NCBI GenBank assembly: GCA_026874595.1 | Contig: CM049306.1 | Location: 63,866,019 to 63,930,018 of the forward strand | DNA length: 64,000 nt | DNA from: Sipunculus nudus | Taxonomy: Eukaryota > Annelida > Sipuncula > Golfingiida > Sipunculidae | Direction of reading: 5' to 3' | In this document: piece by piece, positions 36,491 through 47,208 of the stretch | Numbering within the stretch: position 1 is the stretch's first letter | Layout of the letters: the number at the start of each line of letters is the position of its first letter | The notes under the pieces: model-generated | Told to the model about the DNA's origin: nothing | The model's input: the letters and a program-made list of their open reading frames with translations, nothing else | Databases searched by the model: none | Made by a program: the position numbers and the translations under genes

Positions 36491-38567
36491 AAACATCCAT
36501 GGAGTGAGAAAAATGGCTTAATTTTGAGTTCATTTTCAACTTTTAGCATTGGATTTTTTTGTCAGTTTTAAGATATGGAGTAGCACTGTGGGAGAGGAGC
36601 CCCCGTCACTCTGATCAAAAAGTCCACCAATAGCCAAATAAACGCAATATTCTCAGGGAAATTATGCAGGGGGTTTCCGCCAGGAGGTTGCATTTCTATA
36701 TTACACTGAAATCAGACCCCGTCGCATGAAGCACTCCATTAAATTAAATAAAATTCATATTTATTTCTAAATGCCTGAATGATAGCAAATGTTCTGGAAG
36801 GTCCTTCAGTTGGTGCCAGAGAAACAGCTCCCATAGATGTGTCCGGCAGTATTAGTGCACATGCTCATAAGAAGTGCCAGAACTTTAGCCTGTATGATAA
36901 GTGTCAGCAGCAACAGTCTTAAGTGCGGCTATATCAAGAATCCTGGATACCACCGCATAAAAAGGTTCAGAGTCCACTGGGGTACAAGTCTAGAATTCAG
37001 GCTGTTGTTCTGGACACGTTAAGACACCACGGATACATGTGAAACGTTGTAATAATATATCCAGTTTGTAAGTTAATGGTATCCTATATCCTTCCCATGT
37101 ACCTCTTACCCTGTAATAATGTACAATTTATCCTTCCTTCACACAAATTAACATGCTCGTACCCGACATGATTCCTCCCTCCTGCTTGTTTACACCACTC
37201 GGCTTATGTGCACATGTCCTGCATACGTCATTCACATCCGTTGTCTTGCGCCCTCCAGGCATTTGTACGCACACACATCATGGATAAATTTGGTGTATTT
37301 CAAAGGTTAGGGTTCACAAATAAAACAGTGACTCCACCTTGTCCGCAAGAAGCACGAGACAGAGTACGGTTTAGTGGCAGGCAGTTAACAAACGGCTGAG
37401 GGTTAAATTTTTTAAGCTTTTGCAACGTCCAGACGATGCATACGCTTGACATTTTAACAACTACAACCAATTCTGAAAAGTAGATTTAAATATTCCCACT
37501 CGACCCCTCACACCCAACTCGTCTTGCATGGTGCAGTGGTAGTGCATAGGGCTTGTTAATCCATGATTGCTAGTTCCAGACCCGGTGGAGAGCTTCACAA
37601 TTGCATGTTATGTGTACTAATAATGGCATTTCTCATTACAGGTTCGCCACTAGACGGAGACACAGATACATACGGCAGACATACCAACAAGAGACTATAG
37701 TCCGTTCCAGCACCCCTGTCCACCTGTTTTTTGGCGATTATCTCTACATAAGACAAACTTGCAAAATAATATTTGCACCAATGGCATGAAGAGGCAAAAG
37801 CATAATTTTTGGTACCTTACCTACTCAAAATATAAATATTATTCACTTTACGCCCTGGTTGACATGTCTCATATATATCCGTCGTTCATGGCGTCCCTAA
37901 TAAGTGGCCATTGTTTATCCTCCTTGGATATGGATATAAAGTAATGTGACGTAACAGTGAAGCGCGTGCATGCGGAGAATACAAGTCTTGCTATAAACAG
38001 GGGTCAGGAGCTCTTGATTATTGGTCCCATGAACATGGGCGCCTCTTTAGTACGTCACGCCTATTATGACGTCATCACTAATCCCTGATATGCCCATTTC
38101 ACAGATTAGTGGCACGATGTCGCTACAGAAAAGACTTGTTACTCATAAAATGCTTTTAAATTGTTTACAGGAAAATGACATAAGGTACGCTATTATTTCC
38201 ATAATGGTTAATTACGCTTTTTCCTCTTTCTGCCCTAAGATCAAAATGTTTGGACGTTCTTTGATTATCAAAAAATAATCACGATAAAACAGGTGGACAG
38301 GCGTACTGGAATGGACTATAGAAACCAGAAGTTTTATTTATTGACTCAAACTCAATGGCTCAAACAGCAGCCTGAATTCTAGATGTGCTCCTAAACTGGG
38401 AACTTTAAACCCTTGTTTAAAAAAAAATCGTGTAAAATCAAATATTGCGATTATGACATGGAAACTTAAGTAATCTAAGGAAGATATAGTACTTTATTCA
38501 AATGACCAAGAAATTCAGCTAAATATTAGGATTAGGGGAATCAGGAATTTTTTTTAAAGTATCTCAC
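36491..38567 (-). other. Exon-1-proximal part of intron 1, no gene recognised
   Basis: This is less repetitive and slightly more GC-rich than the rest of the intron. It contains cAMP-response-type sites TGACGTCA at 38067-38074, TGACGTAA at 37947-37954 and ACGTCA at 38052-38057. A tRNA-like segment lies at about 37510-37585. Short frames, for example a 39-codon frame beginning MDKFGVFQRL near 37278, match no known family. It could contain enhancers of the WASP-family gene. Confidence 0.4.
37512..37586 (+). other. Possible tRNA-like / SINE head with internal pol III boxes
   Basis: TGGTGCAGTGG at about 37520 fits the A-box pattern. About 45 bases on, 'tagttccagaccc' is close to a B-box (GTTCRANNC) with one mismatch. 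'ggcttgttaatcc' between them could be an anticodon arm with GTT. The acceptor stem does not pair convincingly, so it is not a functional tRNA. It may be a decayed tRNA-derived SINE or a chance match. Confidence 0.3.
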
Positions 38568-38669
38568 CACACATCTGGTCCCAATGAGAGAAAATAACTT
38601 CTTGTTTTCTTGATTGGATAACAATATGGACGATTCGTTTTCAGGTCGAGATTTCCTTTGGCTGGCCAT
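38568..38669 (-). CDS. WASL: WASP/N-WASP-family protein, coding exon 1 (start codon and N-terminus)
   Basis: The minus strand from 38669 reads ATGGCC in good context ('gaccATGG'). It runs 34 codons to a GTGAG donor at 38563-38567. The peptide MASQRKSRPENESSILLSNQ continues ENKKLFSLIGTRCV. The 'S..L...EN..LF.L.G..C' pattern is the conserved entry to the WH1 domain of WASP/N-WASP. It ends in phase 0 and joins exon 2 (13160) to give 'GTRCV-TLATGVVQLFLAEG', matching the family without gap. The protein links signalling (Cdc42, PIP2, WIP) to Arp2/3 actin nucleation in the cytoplasm; only the WH1 start is visible here. An upstream non-coding exon cannot be excluded. Confidence 0.87.
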
Positions 38670-38845
38670 GGTCAATCTCCCTAAATTTCACAGATCACTG
38701 TCAACACCTGCCAAAGCTTCCGGGTGTCACTTCAAAGTACCACTTCCGGAGTACATATTCCAGGCTAGCCTAAAATACGGAACGGAACGCGGAACGCGGA
38801 ACATGGGGAGGGTATAATTCGCTGGACAGCGCGCTGATCAGCGGT
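38670..38845 (-). promoter_or_regulatory. 5' UTR and probable core promoter of the WASP-family gene
   Basis: Between the start codon and the inverted-repeat transposon lie two ETS/GABP-type sites, read on the minus strand as CCGGAAGT (38742-38749) and CCGGAAGC (38716-38723), about 50 and 75 bp upstream of ATG. There is no TATA box close by. Short GCGGAAC repeats at 38778-38800 and the palindrome GCTGATCAGC at 38833-38842 follow. TATA-less, ETS-site promoters are common for housekeeping genes. The transcription start was not determined. Confidence 0.5.
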
Positions 38846-40453
38846 CAGTATAAAACGCTGATCACCTTTTAATTAAAGCATTAATATTAGGCAAATTACC
38901 CCCCATATTGCAAACTCCCACTATTACTTTATTGATTTAAATACACGTTCTATAAGTATTATGTATTATACGTAATATTACGAATATACCTTTAATGAGT
39001 TACTTATTATGTATGATACCTATGCACTATACATATACTATTTCGCTGATCAGCCATATACGCAGCCGCGCAATGATTTATGTATTTCTTGAATATGAAT
39101 ATGATACCTGTCATCAGTGATTCTCTACTGGTAATATAAAGGCGCTCAGTTGTTTTACTTATCTCCTGTGAAAACCGAATGATTGCCAATAGATTGCCCC
39201 TACCACATAAATTCACATATGTTCGTTCACCACCGCGGCAACTCGGAGATATTACCTAATAGTCCTAGACTTCCAAGTTTATTAAAACAAAATTCAACAA
39301 TATTAGCGATTTCAACGATTTGGCAAAATTTCCACAGTCGACAATATTTTGCTGTTGAGTTATTTGTGACATTTTCACTTAAATATATTTGCAGGATATT
39401 GTAAATAAATTCAAATTTTGAATACATTTATAAAACAAGTGTATACCTCAGCTATTTCTATCACCTGGCCGGTGGACACCCACCTAAATAAATTCATATG
39501 AATTTATATTGGATTGCGCTGACCAACAATAATGGATAGTGGCAATAATGAGAAATGTGTAGTTGTAAAGAATAAAAAATCCGCTGATAGTAGGGCCTTA
39601 ATCATGCTCCCGAATACACATTTTATAAATATAAATTAGAATAATTAGAAAGCAACCCAATGTTAACAATAATTTATATTTCAAATAAATTATATACACT
39701 ATACTATCTTAAAAATACAAAATATAAAATATACAGCATAATTTTCATGCTGCTAACAGATTACGTATTGACAAATCTTACACTTCGAGTGAAAGAAAAA
39801 AACGTATAATTGTGTGTGCGTATATCCATGAAAAATAAAGAGAATTTCGAATTTTTTTCTTAATTTATACCATTAATACCTTACATTAATTTATGAGTAA
39901 TTTATAACATTAGATTGTTCATTCAGTGCCCATTACTGCTGATCAACGCATTCATGTATATATAAATATCTATCTCTGTATACTTTGTTTCTTTTTTTTA
40001 CAACAGTTCTCACCTGTGCAGGTCTGCTTATTTTTTGTGTAGCCTTTTCGTCACTATTCAAATTAGCGCCAATCATCAGAGAATGATAAAATAATTCAAT
40101 TTATGAACTTGAAATGCTTTATTTTATTTTTTTTCTCATAAAGCAGTGTTAAAGGGCTAATATTTTCATTTTCATCATAAATTTGTGATAAAAACTTCAT
40201 AAGACCAGGGGAATTATAATAATAATAGTTTTGTTTTGCTAAACAGGTAAAGGCACATCATAACAATATATAAAGCCATAATTGTTGTCAAAATTCATAA
40301 AAGTACTGGTCAGTAGAAATAATCCATTTCTTTAAAATAAATTATACCTTTATTGTATTGTACATAACTTATATTCTGTACAGAAATATTACATTCAAGT
40401 CAACCCATAATTGCTGATCAGCGTACATGACAACTATACAGCCTTGTTGTCAT

Positions 40454-40498
<45 letters not shown>

Positions 40499-42285
40499 AT
40501 ACATATATATATGGTTTGCCTCATTAAATGACACTTATCCAAACAGCTGTCTCTTAACAACTCAAGGGTGTTAAGTCATTAAATTAATTAGTGGCACCGG
40601 TAGACCCATTTGTGGCTCTGTTGTAAACACTGTTGGCAAGGTCAGCTGAGCCCAAGCGATAACACCCCGGCTTGACGAAATATTTCCGACTTGTCGTAAG
40701 CTGGAATCAAGAAGTTGGCTTATGATCGAGGAAACGTGGCACATTTGGGGTAAAAAGTGTTATGATTATAGGATATGGTCAATAAACAATGCTAATCATA
40801 GTTAGATGATACAGTATTAATTGACATGTTTGATTACCTTACTTTGTTTAATTAGAGATATTATATAACTTTTCTTCTTAATATTTTGTATATTATCTGA
40901 AAGAATGATACATGGCTTACAGAAGCTTGTAGCTGCTAGTCCAGCCCGTGTCATGGATTTAAGACACCAGATGGATCCATGAATCTAAGACACTATGTCA
41001 GTTAATTAGATGTTATATCTGTTTCTTTTGTTATCACATATTTTGTCCACTGTACCAGATTCCATTCAATATGCCACCCAGAGTTTGTATAGCACAGCCT
41101 GGCATTTGCGTGACTGTCCGTCTTTTAGGGGGGAGCAAATTACCAGTACCAGGCTTAAAATCTTGTTTCAGCCCAGTGCAGCAATAAATGGCATTTAGTC
41201 TTGTAAATTATCCCTAGCTTATCAACAGTTGCACCCAGTAAGTTGTCAGAACTGGTAACAATGTTATTTGTTATTTCATTAAGTCTTGATTAAGTTTACT
41301 GTCTGGTAATTATGTTAAGATATTCAGATGTATGAATGCCTACAACTTTTTCTAGCTTCTGAATGGACAATCTTTAATATCCAGGTCAAAAGCATGTATT
41401 TTAATATTCAATGGGGTAACTTTAGGTATCTGGTTGGTTGAACTGATGGACAGACCTGTATATAAACACAGTCAGATTTTACTCTGGGAGCACTTCGGCA
41501 TATTTTCTAAATTTACAAACGGCTCCGTTTCAATAGATTAGTTTTAAGGAAAGATCAACAGATCACAGTGTAGTTAGCAAGTTTCACTTTTATTTTTTTT
41601 TATTCTATGATGTTCTGCTCGAATGAACATTATTGTACGAATCATCAGAATAAATCTTCAGTTTTACCATCACATTTGGACTTTCATTGGACTCGTGTGA
41701 ACAGGAATGTGGAATGGAAGCAAACCTGAATGCACTTTTAAACTTTGAGCTAATTTCCCCGTTCCATTAGGATCCTCAGGTGATGATAGAGAGAAGGGAA
41801 CGTAACAACTTTTATCTTTTATTTTAAATAATTTACTCTTCTCGGGTACAAAATGGTGCTGATCAGCGCATTCTAATTGGGTCTCGCAATTAGTACTGGC
41901 TTATCCATGCATATTTCGCGCTGATCAGCGCGCTGATCCTGCCCGTATTTGGTACATAGGTTTCATGCATAAAAAGTAACACATTACAAATATATTCGGA
42001 TGTTTGCAAATACGTAATACTTATGACACATATTTCTTTAATTCACATAATAGTCGGAGTTTGCTAGCGCTGCTTATCAGCGAAAAATCACTGTGTACGT
42101 TTCATGTAAGTAATAATTGACACAATAAAAATATATCCGTATGTTTGTAATTTATACGTAATATTGATAGTAAAGGTGTCTTTTAGTCATATTTAAGCAA
42201 ACAATGATCGAAAGGTTGCAACATGGGGGCTTATTTGCCTAAAAAATTCTTTAATTGAAAGGTGGCTGATCAGCGTTTTATACTG
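38846..42285. mobile_element. 3.44-kb DNA transposon-like element with long inverted ends and GCTGATCAGC palindromes
   Basis: Both ends read CAGTATAAAACGCTGATCA inward. Imperfect inverted similarity continues through 'AATTAAAG', 'TAGGCAAAT' and 'CCCCCATnTTGCAA', and in parts ('gcaaactcc.actatta', 'ataagtatta.gta') for roughly 200-300 bp; the right arm appears partly duplicated. The palindrome GCTGATCAGC occurs at 39045, 40413, 41858, 41920 and 42265, plus one just outside at 38833, with near-copies at 38857, 39938, 41931 and 42072. No transposase is seen and no target duplication can be fixed, so the superfamily is unknown. It may contain a further element near 41.4-41.8 kb (TATATAAAC, AATAAA). 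It sits 176 bp upstream of the WASP start codon. Confidence 0.65.
40457..40496. repeat. (AT)n microsatellite
   Basis: About 20 uninterrupted AT units within the 3.44-kb inverted-repeat element. It is self-complementary and prone to cruciform formation and length change. Confidence 0.9.
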
Positions 42286-42452
42286 CAGACCCTTCCCGGA
42301 ACAGGGGCCTAATTTACAGAACGGAACACAGATATAAAAAGTGTCATTACTTTTAAATAGATAAATGGGTTTTGACCACATTTGCTCTCAATCAGATTAT
42401 TAGTGATAAAAAAAATCAAAATAATCTGAAATAATCTGTTCTAGGCTTTGTA

Positions 42453-43880
42453 TGAATAAAGCCTGTGGTCCAGACGGCATTCCATACCTAGTAGTCTACT
42501 CAAAGAACTGTCATTAGAAAACCCACCATTATTGACTACCATATTCAAACGAAGTATTTTATCTGGTAGTCTACCGACCGACTAGGTAAAAGCAAATAAA
42601 ATTATCACCAATATTCAAAAAGGAAAATACAAATCTTGCTGAGAATAACAGACATGCACGTCACTGACATGTGTTTGCTTTAAAATACTAGAGCATATCA
42701 TTGTCTGCCATATTCTTGAGCATTTTGAACGATACAATATCCTTACAGTACACCCTTTCAACATGGCTTTGGGACTGGTCATTATTGTGCATCCCAGTTA
42801 ATCACAACCGTTCAGGATATCATGGAATCTAGAGACAAAAATATCCAGGTGGATATCACAGTATTTTTTTTCAAAAGCTTTTGACACTGTTCCACACAAC
42901 AGCTTATTATATAAACTTTCTAACTATGGCATCAAAGGAAACCTATTTATACTGATACAACATTCCTACAAACAAGATCATAACGAGTAGTAGTTGATGG
43001 TGCAACGTCAGAATGGACACACGTGGACTCTGGGGTACCTCAAGGCACAGTGATGGCCCCTTACTCTTCCTTACTCATATGAATGACCTACCCAAAGGAG
43101 TTCATTCGAAATGTCGACTATTCTCAGATAACAGTTACCGTCCGATCAGGAACACAGAGGATCAAATTGAACTACAAGAGGACTTAACACGCTTACAAGA
43201 ATGGGCAACTACCTGGGGTATGCGCGTTTCAATGCCACTATATGCGAAGTATTACAAGTATCTAGATCCAATGAGCAAAAATCATACTATTATTTAATGA
43301 TCACATCCTCAAAACAGTGGACTCCGCTAAATATTTAGAAGCACAAATAAGTAGGCTTCACAGATGGACTGGAACAGCCAAATAGAATCAGTAGTTGGCA
43401 AACCAAATAGGACACGAGGATTCCAACGTAAAAACTTAACAGAATCCCCACAAGAATTGAAAGAAATTGCATATTCATCATTAGTTAGATCTATTTTGGA
43501 ATATGCAGCCCAGGTATTTGACCCATACTTGATAAAACAAAATGATAAACTTAAAAAAAAGACAACGTAAAGCATGATTTGTGACACATAATTATTCAAA
43601 ATACACAAGTGTCACCTAATTATTAGAACAACTCAAGTGGAATTCACTGGAAACTAGAAGACAGAATCTAAGACTGATATTATTATTCCAAGGAATACAT
43701 GACTTGGTGGCAATCCCCATTGATAATACAATAAAAATGGCGGACACCCGAACGAGAAACGGCAAAAACAAATTTGAACTAATAACGACACACACGGAAC
43801 AATACAGGAACTCTTTTTACCAACGTACGATCGAAAACTGGAACAACCTACCCGAAAAAAATTACAACTAGTAATACAGT
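42453..43880 (+). pseudogene. Decayed non-LTR retrotransposon reverse transcriptase (jockey/CR1-like)
   Basis: Scattered frames in order give 'NKACGPDGIP' (42455), 'SQLITTVQDIMESRDKNIQV' (about 42795), 'FDTVPHNSLLYKLSNYGIKG' (about 42885), 'VDSGVPQGT', 'THMNDLPKGVHSKCRLFSDN' (43078), 'LQEDLTRLQEWATTWGMR', then the C-terminal 'YSSLVRSILEYAAQVFDPYL' and 'YQRTIENWNNLPEKN' (about 43850). This is the usual order of RT and tail in jockey/CR1-type LINEs. The catalytic F(A/S)DD box reads FSDN. There are many stops and frameshifts. No endonuclease portion or 3' tail was found. It is an old copy. Confidence 0.75.
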
Positions 43881-44425
43881 CAATACCTTAAAAAAAAAGA
43901 CTCCAGTCACTCTGGAAAGTAAAATAAGCATGCGCATATAGAGGAAAAACCCACCCCCTCATCAGCACTCATTATTCCTATAGAGGGTAACTGCTGATTA
44001 TATCACCAGATGCAGAACCATGATACTTTCTTTAAATACTTTGAAGTCAGTTTCCCACACGTAATTATTAACTTTTAAAATGTTTCAGTAAGCAGGTAAA
44101 CTGAAGGGTTTCCAATGCTGCCTCATTTTGTGTGTACACTGATAAAATATAATTAAGATATGCTGAATTATTTCAAAAGATTATAATGAATGGCATAATG
44201 ACCAAGTTGTAGTGAACAAACCAGAAATGTTGCATGGAATTTACATGCGAACATTTTTTTGGCAAAATAAAATTCAGTAAATAAAACTGACAGTTAATTT
44301 AAACTCTGTATTTTACAAATTGTATTATTTAATGTTGTTTGGTAATGATTCATGAAATGTAGGTATGCATTATGCAGGTAAATGGTCGGTCTGAAATCAT
44401 GTTTGCTAGTGGTCACATTTTAATA
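43881..44425. other. AT-rich non-coding spacer
   Basis: No gene or clear repeat is seen between the LINE remnant and the end of the Helentron region. Confidence 0.4.
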
Positions 44426-44971
44426 ACAACTAGTGGCCCATGGGCCATGACGCTCAGCTGAATTCAAGAAACCTTGATCAATGAGTAAAATGACTCGCAG
44501 AGTGCTGAAAATCTTGCATTTTGCCAATAGTCCTTGGAAATATGTCGCAATAACCTTATTCAGGTTTTCCAAATAGGTTATGCCGGTACTCCAAAGAAAG
44601 TAAGAATGCTAAAACATGTTCTTTTGATACAAGGTTGGATGGGGAGAGCCAACTGATATCAGACAGTTACTGATGCGTGTGACTGATAAGTTTGAATATA
44701 AATATGATGATAGGAGATCTGTATTCACAGCAGAGAGGTCGGGACCTGTCTCTGTGTAGGGAGAATTGTATCTTGCTATTATAAGTTCCTGTCCTGTGCA
44801 TTATCTGCATAGATTCTTAATTAGAAATTCTCTAGTTGCTAAATTGTAAAGACATCAAATTTTCCACATCAACAGCAATTATCATTTTGGGGAAGTTTAT
44901 GTCTGTTATATCATATCAATGGCATTACTAAAAAATTGAGTCAAATTCATTGTGAACCAATATAAAAATGA

Positions 44972-47208
44972 TCAATCAAGATAAAACTGGAAAACACTCT
45001 TTGGAACAACGGTGAACAAGACTTTATGGTCAGACCATGTAGCCTCTATTGCTGAAGTTGTAGCATCTGGGAAGTTTGAAAACACGAGATCAATAAGACT
45101 ACCATGATCAGTTGTCTTTTCTGTTATGAGTTGTTGACAGTGTAAAAGATGTGACAGCTCATTCAAGGCTGACATGTTTTGTTTACTAATATCTATATTA
45201 AAATCTCCCATTACTAACAATGGTTCTTGGATATCAACATGTGTCATAAGCTGGGCAAGCTTTGACCTAAAGTCAGACAGTTTTGACTGAGGGGATCTGT
45301 ACACACTAATCAGTTGCAAGGAAGAGCTCGGAGTATTTACTAATAATACAGATGCATCAATGTTTCCATTAGACTGATGATGCACTTCAATGAATGGGTA
45401 GAGGTCTTTGTGGACATAGAATGCTAATCCATAGTGTGGTCTTTTTGATGGACATGTTGTACCTGTTGTTTGATGATCATTTCGTATCATTTGGAAATTT
45501 GGTATACAATATGTATCATCAGTTTCAACAGGACACAAACGAGTTCCCGCTAAAGCAATGATATGGGTATTAAGGATATGACAATCAGAAATCATATCTT
45601 TGAAATGCAAATGAAGAGATTTTGTGTTATGGTATATTATCTTCAGTGTATCAGTTGGTACAGATGTTGGTAGTAAGAAATTAAAAGCAAAATTAGCATC
45701 ATGACGTAGTCTGGCCATTTCATTTGTTACTTGTGGATCAGTTGATATTTTGTTCTCATCTAAATTTAATACATGCAAGCCATCCATATTTCGTGCTCGG
45801 CTCAATGCAACATAATGTGCATGCCTCAGTTTTCTGGTACTTGTCATATCCACAACCACCTGGTCAAGTGAACTGCCTTGAACTTTCCATATCGTTTTTG
45901 CTGCACCGATTTTTAATGGATACTGAGAACGAGTTACCAGTAAATGTCTCCTGCCTGTATGGAATGTGCGCTTGGTGAAGAATAGTGGTGTCCATTCTTT
46001 GGATATAGATGGAGTGTAAAAGGCAGCATAATTTCTCCTGGTGTCTGAGCCAATGTTTGAATCTTCAAACTGAACCCAAAGAATGCTTGGCACAGTTTTG
46101 CTATGCAGGTAGTGTATGTGTTTCAATATACAAGAACAGCCGTTGGTGATTCCATCTTGTACTGCAATATTGCAGGTGATATCGTATGGTAAACCAACAG
46201 CAATTTGAAACGTTTTCAGCAGTCCTGCAGTTTTTGTTGGGTTATCTGGTATTCTTGAAAGTACATCTTTCTTCACATCATCTGTCAAATCGGTTATTAC
46301 TGTGTCAATTGCAGTAATTATTACTTTAGTTGTGTTTGTGCACTCGAAAATTTGCATATTATGATTGTCCACACATGTGTTGTTTGTAAACAAATGAGTA
46401 GTTCCTGATGGATATGAACTGTTATCACCAACAAGACAAGATTTTAGGGCATCAATGTCAGCTTTTGTGTGTTGTCCTTCACGTAGCCTGTTTAAAAGTT
46501 CTGCAAAATCATGATAATTTTTTGCCGCATGATTTCAGTAAGCTCATACATCTGAAAAGTGTCTACCCACAGGTTGAGCGCAAGAGGTCCATAGTTATCA
46601 GACAAGTTCTTGAAAATCCAGTTGTCCATTACTGGTTAAAGTTGGAAGAGGTCTCCAATTACAATTACATGGATACCACCAAATGGTTCTTTGTTGCCTT
46701 TAATTTCTTGGAGCCTCAAATTAATGAAATTGAACATGCGATTTCCTACCATGCTTATTTCATCAATCATTAATATATGAAGGTGCCTATACTGTGTTCA
46801 GAGTGTATTCAGGATGTCAGATGACAATTTTCTGTAATCAAATCCTTTATTTGGATCGATTCGGAAAGCATTATGTAATGTGGATCCTTGAACATTGTAA
46901 GCAGCCTTTCCTGTAGGTGCAGTGATCAGTATCTTGCACTCCAACGGATTTTCACCTTCATTCCCATATAAGTGACGATGTAATGCTTGAAAGAGAGCTC
47001 TGAGCAAAACTGATTTACCAACACCTGCACCGCCAGTAAGGAATAGGTGTAATGGCTTAATAGAATATTTTACATGTTTGAGAATGTGTTTGAAGACAGT
47101 GAGTTGTTTCTCATTTAGACCCTGTATTAAATGTCTGTATTCTACATCAGGTATTCTACCAGGCAATGTAAGTGGTTCTTGTGCAGTAGTTTTTTTGTGG
47201 CAGTCCAA
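44972..47208 (-). pseudogene. Helentron PIF1-like helicase with C-terminal AP-type endonuclease
   Basis: From 47208 the frame gives 'LNEKQLTVFKHIL' and Walker A GGAGVGKS (about 47010-47035), with 'APTGKAAYNVQGSTLH'. After a TGA at 46798 the same frame gives the Walker B segment 'HILMIDEISMVGN' and 'GDLFQL', a TAA at 46636, then 'PVMDNW' and 'TEIMRQK'. A six-A run at about 46525 (seven expected) shifts the frame to 'FAELLNRLREG'. The long frame to 44972 has helicase motifs 'AAKTIWKVQGSSLDQ' and 'HYVALSRARNMDGLHVLN'. It then has an exonuclease-endonuclease-phosphatase domain with 'SVYRSP', 'MGDFNID' and 'WSDHKVL'. Its usual catalytic Glu ('..ETWL') reads AGTRL, so the nuclease looks inactivated even apart from the breaks. 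Confidence 0.87.

Larger units (their letters stand above)
13161..38567 (-). other. Intron 1 of the WASP-family gene, built of nested mobile elements
   Basis: The interval between the two exons is 25,407 bp. It begins (minus strand) with GTGAG at 38567 and ends with TTTTGCAG at 13161. It holds at least three rounds of nesting, a DIRS element, two 181-bp-repeat elements, two near-complete B elements, a solo LTR and a LINE fragment, each listed separately. About 2 kb nearest exon 1 (36491-38567) is the only long part not assigned to a repeat. Confidence 0.8.

Noticed and set aside
40570-41815. Possible embedded LTR (TGTTAAG ... GTAACA) with TATATAAAC and AATAAA inside
   Set aside because: No matching target duplication at the proposed edges, so the boundaries cannot be supported. 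Noted only within the 3.44-kb element.
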